From NCBI GenBank assembly GCA_965145485.1, contig CBCTCU010000053.1:1-14467 (forward strand): a stretch of 14,467 bases of DNA, read 5' to 3'. Every line of letters starts with the position of its first letter. Within the stretch, counting starts at the first letter, position 1. Source of the stretch: CABQCM01 sp965145485 (lineage in GTDB: Bacteria > Bacillota > Clostridia > Oscillospirales > Acutalibacteraceae). Shown one piece after another: positions 12,635-14,467 of the stretch. Both the position numbers and the translations under genes were made by a program. The notes beneath the pieces are model-generated. The model saw only the letters and a list, made by a program, of their open reading frames with translations. It was not told the DNA's origin and did no database searches.

Positions 12635-13087
12635 TTACTGCCCGGGCCAGGCGGAGGCATTGATCTGCGCCCATAGCTGCACGACGTGGATGGGGAGCTG
12701 GTGCTCGGCTGCAAGCTGCTCCACCGTGAGGTCTTCCCCCGTCTCGTCCAGTTCATCCAGAAGCAGGCAGGCACTGAAATATTCGGCCTCCCTTTCGTAG
12801 CGCCCCAGTACCAGGTTGGTGTTGAAGGACAAAAATGGATAACTGCTGGTGGGGTGCAACAGGGCGTGCCCAAGCTCGTGGGCGCACACCCCCCGGGCCT
12901 CCCTCTCGTCGAGCGATAGGCTCAGATTGATGATCCGCTTGCCATGCACCGTAAAGAAAACGCCTTTGGTGATTTGGGGCAGGTCGGTAAAGAGCACGGC
13001 GATATCCATTTGCTCGCACAAAGCAAACGGGTCGCGCGTACCGTAGCGCTGCCTAATTTCACTCGCCAGGCGGCGAATTCGGGTCAA
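12635..13087 (-). CDS. immA: ImmA/IrrE-type metallopeptidase
   Basis: A 150-residue zinc metalloprotease of the ImmA/IrrE (Peptidase_M78) family. The zinc-binding H70-E71-L-G-H74 motif sits in CAHELGHALLH, and the third-ligand helix follows as Y-E-R-E-A-E-Y-F-S-A-C-L-L (97-109). In ICEBs1 and related phages ImmA cleaves the partner ImmR repressor to switch on the element. Here the gene is 15 bp downstream of an XRE gene in the same direction, the standard arrangement. The start is TTG 13087, with AGGAGGTGGAGG just upstream; the upstream gene's stop codon overlaps that site, implying translational coupling. The substrate is inferred to be the neighbouring XRE protein. Confidence 0.92.
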   Translation of the reverse strand: MTRIRRLASEIRQRYGTRDPFALCEQMDIAVLFTDLPQITKGVFFTVHGKRIINLSLSLDEREARGVCAHELGHALLHPTSSYPFLSFNTNLVLGRYEREAEYFSACLLLDELDETGEDLTVEQLAAEHQLPIHVVQLWAQINASAWPGQ

Positions 13088-13102
13088 ATCGCCTCCACCT
13101 CC

Positions 13103-13477
13103 TCACTGCTGGCGGTTCCCCGGGCCGAGGACGATGCGCGCGCTCAGCTGCATGGCGTCGATCAGCTTTTGAATGTCTGCCGGGGTTACCGGCACGCCCT
13201 CAAACATCAGCGCGTCGGACGACAGCAGCTTGCGTCCCAGCTCCTCAATCTCGTTCATCACGTCCTCTGGATGTCCTGCATCGCCGCTGTTGCCCAGAAG
13301 AAAATCGGCCGTGACATGAAAATAGCCGCAGATTTTCATCAGCATCCGGTTGTCGGGCTCCCGCCGGCCCTGCTCGTACATTCCAATCGTGCTGGCCGAC
13401 ACGCCCAGCGCCTGCCCCAGCTCACGCTGCGACAGGGCATGCTGCCTTCGCAAAGAGCGCAGTTTGTCCTGAAACAT
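13103..13477 (-). CDS. immR: ImmR-like XRE repressor
   Basis: A 124-residue cytoplasmic repressor. Residues about 5-60 are a canonical Cro/C1 HTH: L-R-S-L-R-R-Q-H-A-L-S-Q-R-E-L-G-Q-A-L-G-V-S-A-S-T-I-G-M-Y-E-Q-G followed by R-R-E-P-D and F-L-L-G. The tail (about 70-124) is helical and would dimerise; it is also where an ImmA-type protease usually cuts. The start is ATG 13477; a reading from 13558 would begin upstream of the -10 element and cannot be right. It is divergent from the sigma-like operon at 13787 and shares with it a region full of ACACG/GTGT palindromes, so it probably represses both directions. Its partner is the immA-like gene. Confidence 0.92.
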   Translation of the reverse strand: MFQDKLRSLRRQHALSQRELGQALGVSASTIGMYEQGRREPDNRMLMKICGYFHVTADFLLGNSGDAGHPEDVMNEIEELGRKLLSSDALMFEGVPVTPADIQKLIDAMQLSARIVLGPGNRQQ

Positions 13478-13529
13478 AGTGGCACCGCCCTTTTTATACA
13501 CGTAATGTGTTCTATTGCTAGTCGAGACG

Positions 13530-13558
13530 ATTATACCATGGGGCGAATGGAAAAGCAA
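13530..13558 (-). promoter_or_regulatory. Sigma-A promoter of the immR-immA pair
   Basis: On the minus strand TTGCTT (13553-13558), 17 bases, TATAAT (13530-13535), about 50 bases before the immR start. A 13-base operator-like palindrome lies between it and the gene. Confidence 0.72.
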
Positions 13559-13652
13559 GCTTTATTGAAACAAATGTTCTGATCTTGTCCGATTGTTGGG
13601 TCTGATTCTACACGATAATTCACATATCGTGTTTTCTGTTCGGGGTATCACA

Positions 13653-13681
13653 TTGAAAACACACAAAATGCGTGATAGTCT
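13653..13681 (+). promoter_or_regulatory. Likely promoter of the sigma-like operon
   Basis: TTGAAA (13653-13658), 17 bases, TAGTCT (13676-13681). The spacer contains ACACAAAATGCGTG, an operator-like box. An orphan AGGAGG at 13688-13693 follows without a usable start codon, so the leader is about 100 nt. Confidence 0.45.
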
Positions 13682-13786
13682 GGAATTAGGAGGAAAAAGA
13701 TCACACCGGTACGATATAGCATGATATGTAAATCCGGGTGAGATTCCGGGTATGAATTAACACGAAATGTGGTCAGGAGGATGAAA

Positions 13787-14017
13787 ATGACGTTGTATGA
13801 ACTGGGAATGGAATATCTGCAACAGGACGTGGCGCTCCGCCAGCGAGTGGCGCAGCTCAAACGAAAGCTGCCCCAGCTTCGCGGCGAGGCGTCCAGGGAA
13901 ATGGAGGCCCGCATTCGCGGTTTGTATGAGATGGCGAGGGATTGCCGCCTGACCGGCCAGTATTTGATTCATTATTATGATAAGGAGGAGCCGTATGGAT
14001 CGCTGCGTTTCTTTTGA
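13787..14017 (+). CDS. Small helical protein preceding the sigma-like gene
   Basis: A 76-residue protein that I do not recognise. It begins MTLYELGMEYLQQDVALRQR and is almost entirely helical, with heptad-like leucines and many Q, R, K and E residues (about 8-50), consistent with a coiled coil or a DNA/RNA polymerase contact protein. The last 25 residues (L-I-H-Y-Y-D-K-E-E-P) are more polar. The start is ATG 13787, six bases after a perfect AGGAGG (13775-13780). The stop overlaps the next gene by 23 bp, so the two are translationally coupled and likely act together, for example as co-regulator or anti-sigma-like partner. It is the first gene under the divergent, operator-rich promoter. Confidence 0.8.
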   Translation: MTLYELGMEYLQQDVALRQRVAQLKRKLPQLRGEASREMEARIRGLYEMARDCRLTGQYLIHYYDKEEPYGSLRFF

Positions 14018-14330
14018 GCGGCTGGAATGGATGCTGGGGAGTTGCGACCCGGCGCACAGAGAGGATGTCTCCGGCGAGCCGTTGCGCAGGCAGGAATATT
14101 CCGCCGTGCGAAAAGCCGTCGCCCAGGTTTTGACGGACGTACAACGGGAGGCCGTGCTGCTCTATTACTATCGGGGGATGACCATGACGCAAATCGCGCA
14201 GTACAAAGGCTGCAATAAGTCGAGCGTCAGCCGGACGCTGCAGCGGGCACGGCGCAATTTGATGCGGGTGCTGCAGTATTTGCCCACCCTGTCCCGGCAT
14301 TCGGAGGATGAGAACGATGATTCCGTGTGA
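13995..14330 (+). CDS. Sigma-70 region-4-only regulator
   Basis: A 111-residue protein. Residues about 46-96 match sigma-70 region 4: L-T-D-V-Q-R-E-A-V-L-L-Y-Y-Y-R-G-M-T-M-T-Q-I-A-Q-Y-K-G-C-N-K-S-S-V-S-R-T-L, the helix-turn-helix that reads -35 elements. Regions 2 and 3 are missing, so it cannot open a promoter alone. It may work as a partial sigma with another subunit, or as a DNA-binding activator like the ArpU-type regulators of phages. The C-terminal tail is acidic and serine-rich. The start is ATG 13995, six bases after AAGGAGG, overlapping the preceding gene. A third frame begins at 14317. Its job in the element is inferred. Confidence 0.82.
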   Translation: MDRCVSFERLEWMLGSCDPAHREDVSGEPLRRQEYSAVRKAVAQVLTDVQREAVLLYYYRGMTMTQIAQYKGCNKSSVSRTLQRARRNLMRVLQYLPTLSRHSEDENDDSV

Positions 14331-14467
14331 GAAGGACCGCGCCCTTTTTTACAGGACAGTCGGTTTGCATCTTGTCCTCGACTGGTGCTGGTGGCTCGAT
14401 GTATTTCACCCTTTGGGCAGCCACATGAATAAAATGCAGAGATATTCTAGCGGAATTCAGTTGCAAA
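14317..14467 (+). CDS. Third ORF of the sigma-like operon, cut by the window edge
   Basis: An open frame of at least 50 codons from ATG 14317 (MIPCEKDRALFYRTVGLH...) to the end of the sequence without a stop. GGAGG at 14303-14307 lies nine bases upstream, and the start overlaps the sigma-like gene by 14 bp, which fits the coupling seen between the two preceding genes. It is rich in W, C and H (a D-W-C-W-W-L-D segment). I recognise no family, and base composition is more AT-rich towards the end, so it could also be a short chance frame. Confidence 0.4.
   Translation, partial: MIPCEKDRALFYRTVGLHLVLDWCWWLDVFHPLGSHMNKMQRYSSGIQLQ

Larger units (their letters stand above)
13498..13772. promoter_or_regulatory. 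Operator set for the ImmR-like repressor
   Basis: A near-palindromic box recurs: ACACGTAATGTGT (13498-13510), ACACGAAATGTGG (13760-13772) and ACACAAAATGCGTG (13661-13674). A wider palindrome, ACACGAT-N9-ATCGTGT, is at 13610-13632. The first lies in the immR leader, the third inside the spacer of the rightward promoter, and the fourth just before the AGGAGG of the first rightward gene. This is the distribution expected for a repressor controlling both promoters. Confidence 0.6.

Noticed and set aside
13682..13740. A small gene after the AGGAGG at 13688
   Set aside because: No start codon lies at a usable distance, and the nearest ATG (13721) opens only six codons.

Overview
The window looks like a chromosomal segment of a GC-rich, gut-type Clostridia (Oscillospirales/Ruminococcaceae-like) Firmicute. 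The evidence is: purine-rich AGGAGG ribosome binding sites; consensus sigma-A promoters (TTGACA-17-TATAAT); an Rnf-type electron-transport gene pair; a 3D-domain cell-wall protein; a MecA-like adaptor; and a Tn916-type integrase module. The taxon is inferred from these families and not proven. The core is GC-rich. The integrase module and especially the VOC gene (2964-3314) are visibly AT-richer, which suggests acquisition.

Region 1 (1-about 2700) is the end of an integrative element. It holds a small excisionase-like gene (-), a divergent XRE repressor (+) and a tyrosine integrase (+). The xis/repressor intergenic region has two near-perfect promoters and several copies of a GGTTGCAAAATA box that overlap them, a compact repressor switch. 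The rest of the element would lie left of the window.

Region 2 (about 2700-5220) holds a dispersed-type hairpin, a VOC-fold gene with its own terminator, a tRNA-Pro(GGG) with promoter and terminator, and a membrane-anchored DUF348-G5-3D cell-wall protein. That gene is driven by a perfect sigma-A promoter and has a hairpin in its leader. An AT-rich stretch and a strong bidirectional terminator follow.

Region 3 (5246-10209, all minus strand) reads, in transcription order: rnfC-like, rnfD-like, a 50-residue single-span membrane protein, an M24 metallopeptidase and a YjdF/DUF2238-like membrane protein. The rnfC/rnfD pair has no rnfG, E, A or B beside it, and both proteins lack expected cofactor motifs.

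Region 4 (10326-11585) has a mecA-like adaptor gene (+) facing rpe (-), with 12 bp between their ends.

Region 5 (11600-12600) is about 1 kb with no convincing gene. It carries several strong inverted repeats, three plus-strand intrinsic terminators, a three-copy degenerate tandem repeat of about 162 bp, and a good minus-strand promoter at its right edge. It is the best candidate for undescribed structured RNA.

Region 6 (12635-14467) is an ImmR/ImmA-like pair (XRE repressor plus HExxH protease, minus strand). It is divergent from a plus-strand operon of a small helical protein, a sigma-70 region-4-only protein and a third ORF that runs off the window. The divergent promoter region carries repeated ACACGtAATGTGT-like boxes. 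This reads as a protease-relieved repressor switch controlling a sigma-like regulator, probably from a mobile element.
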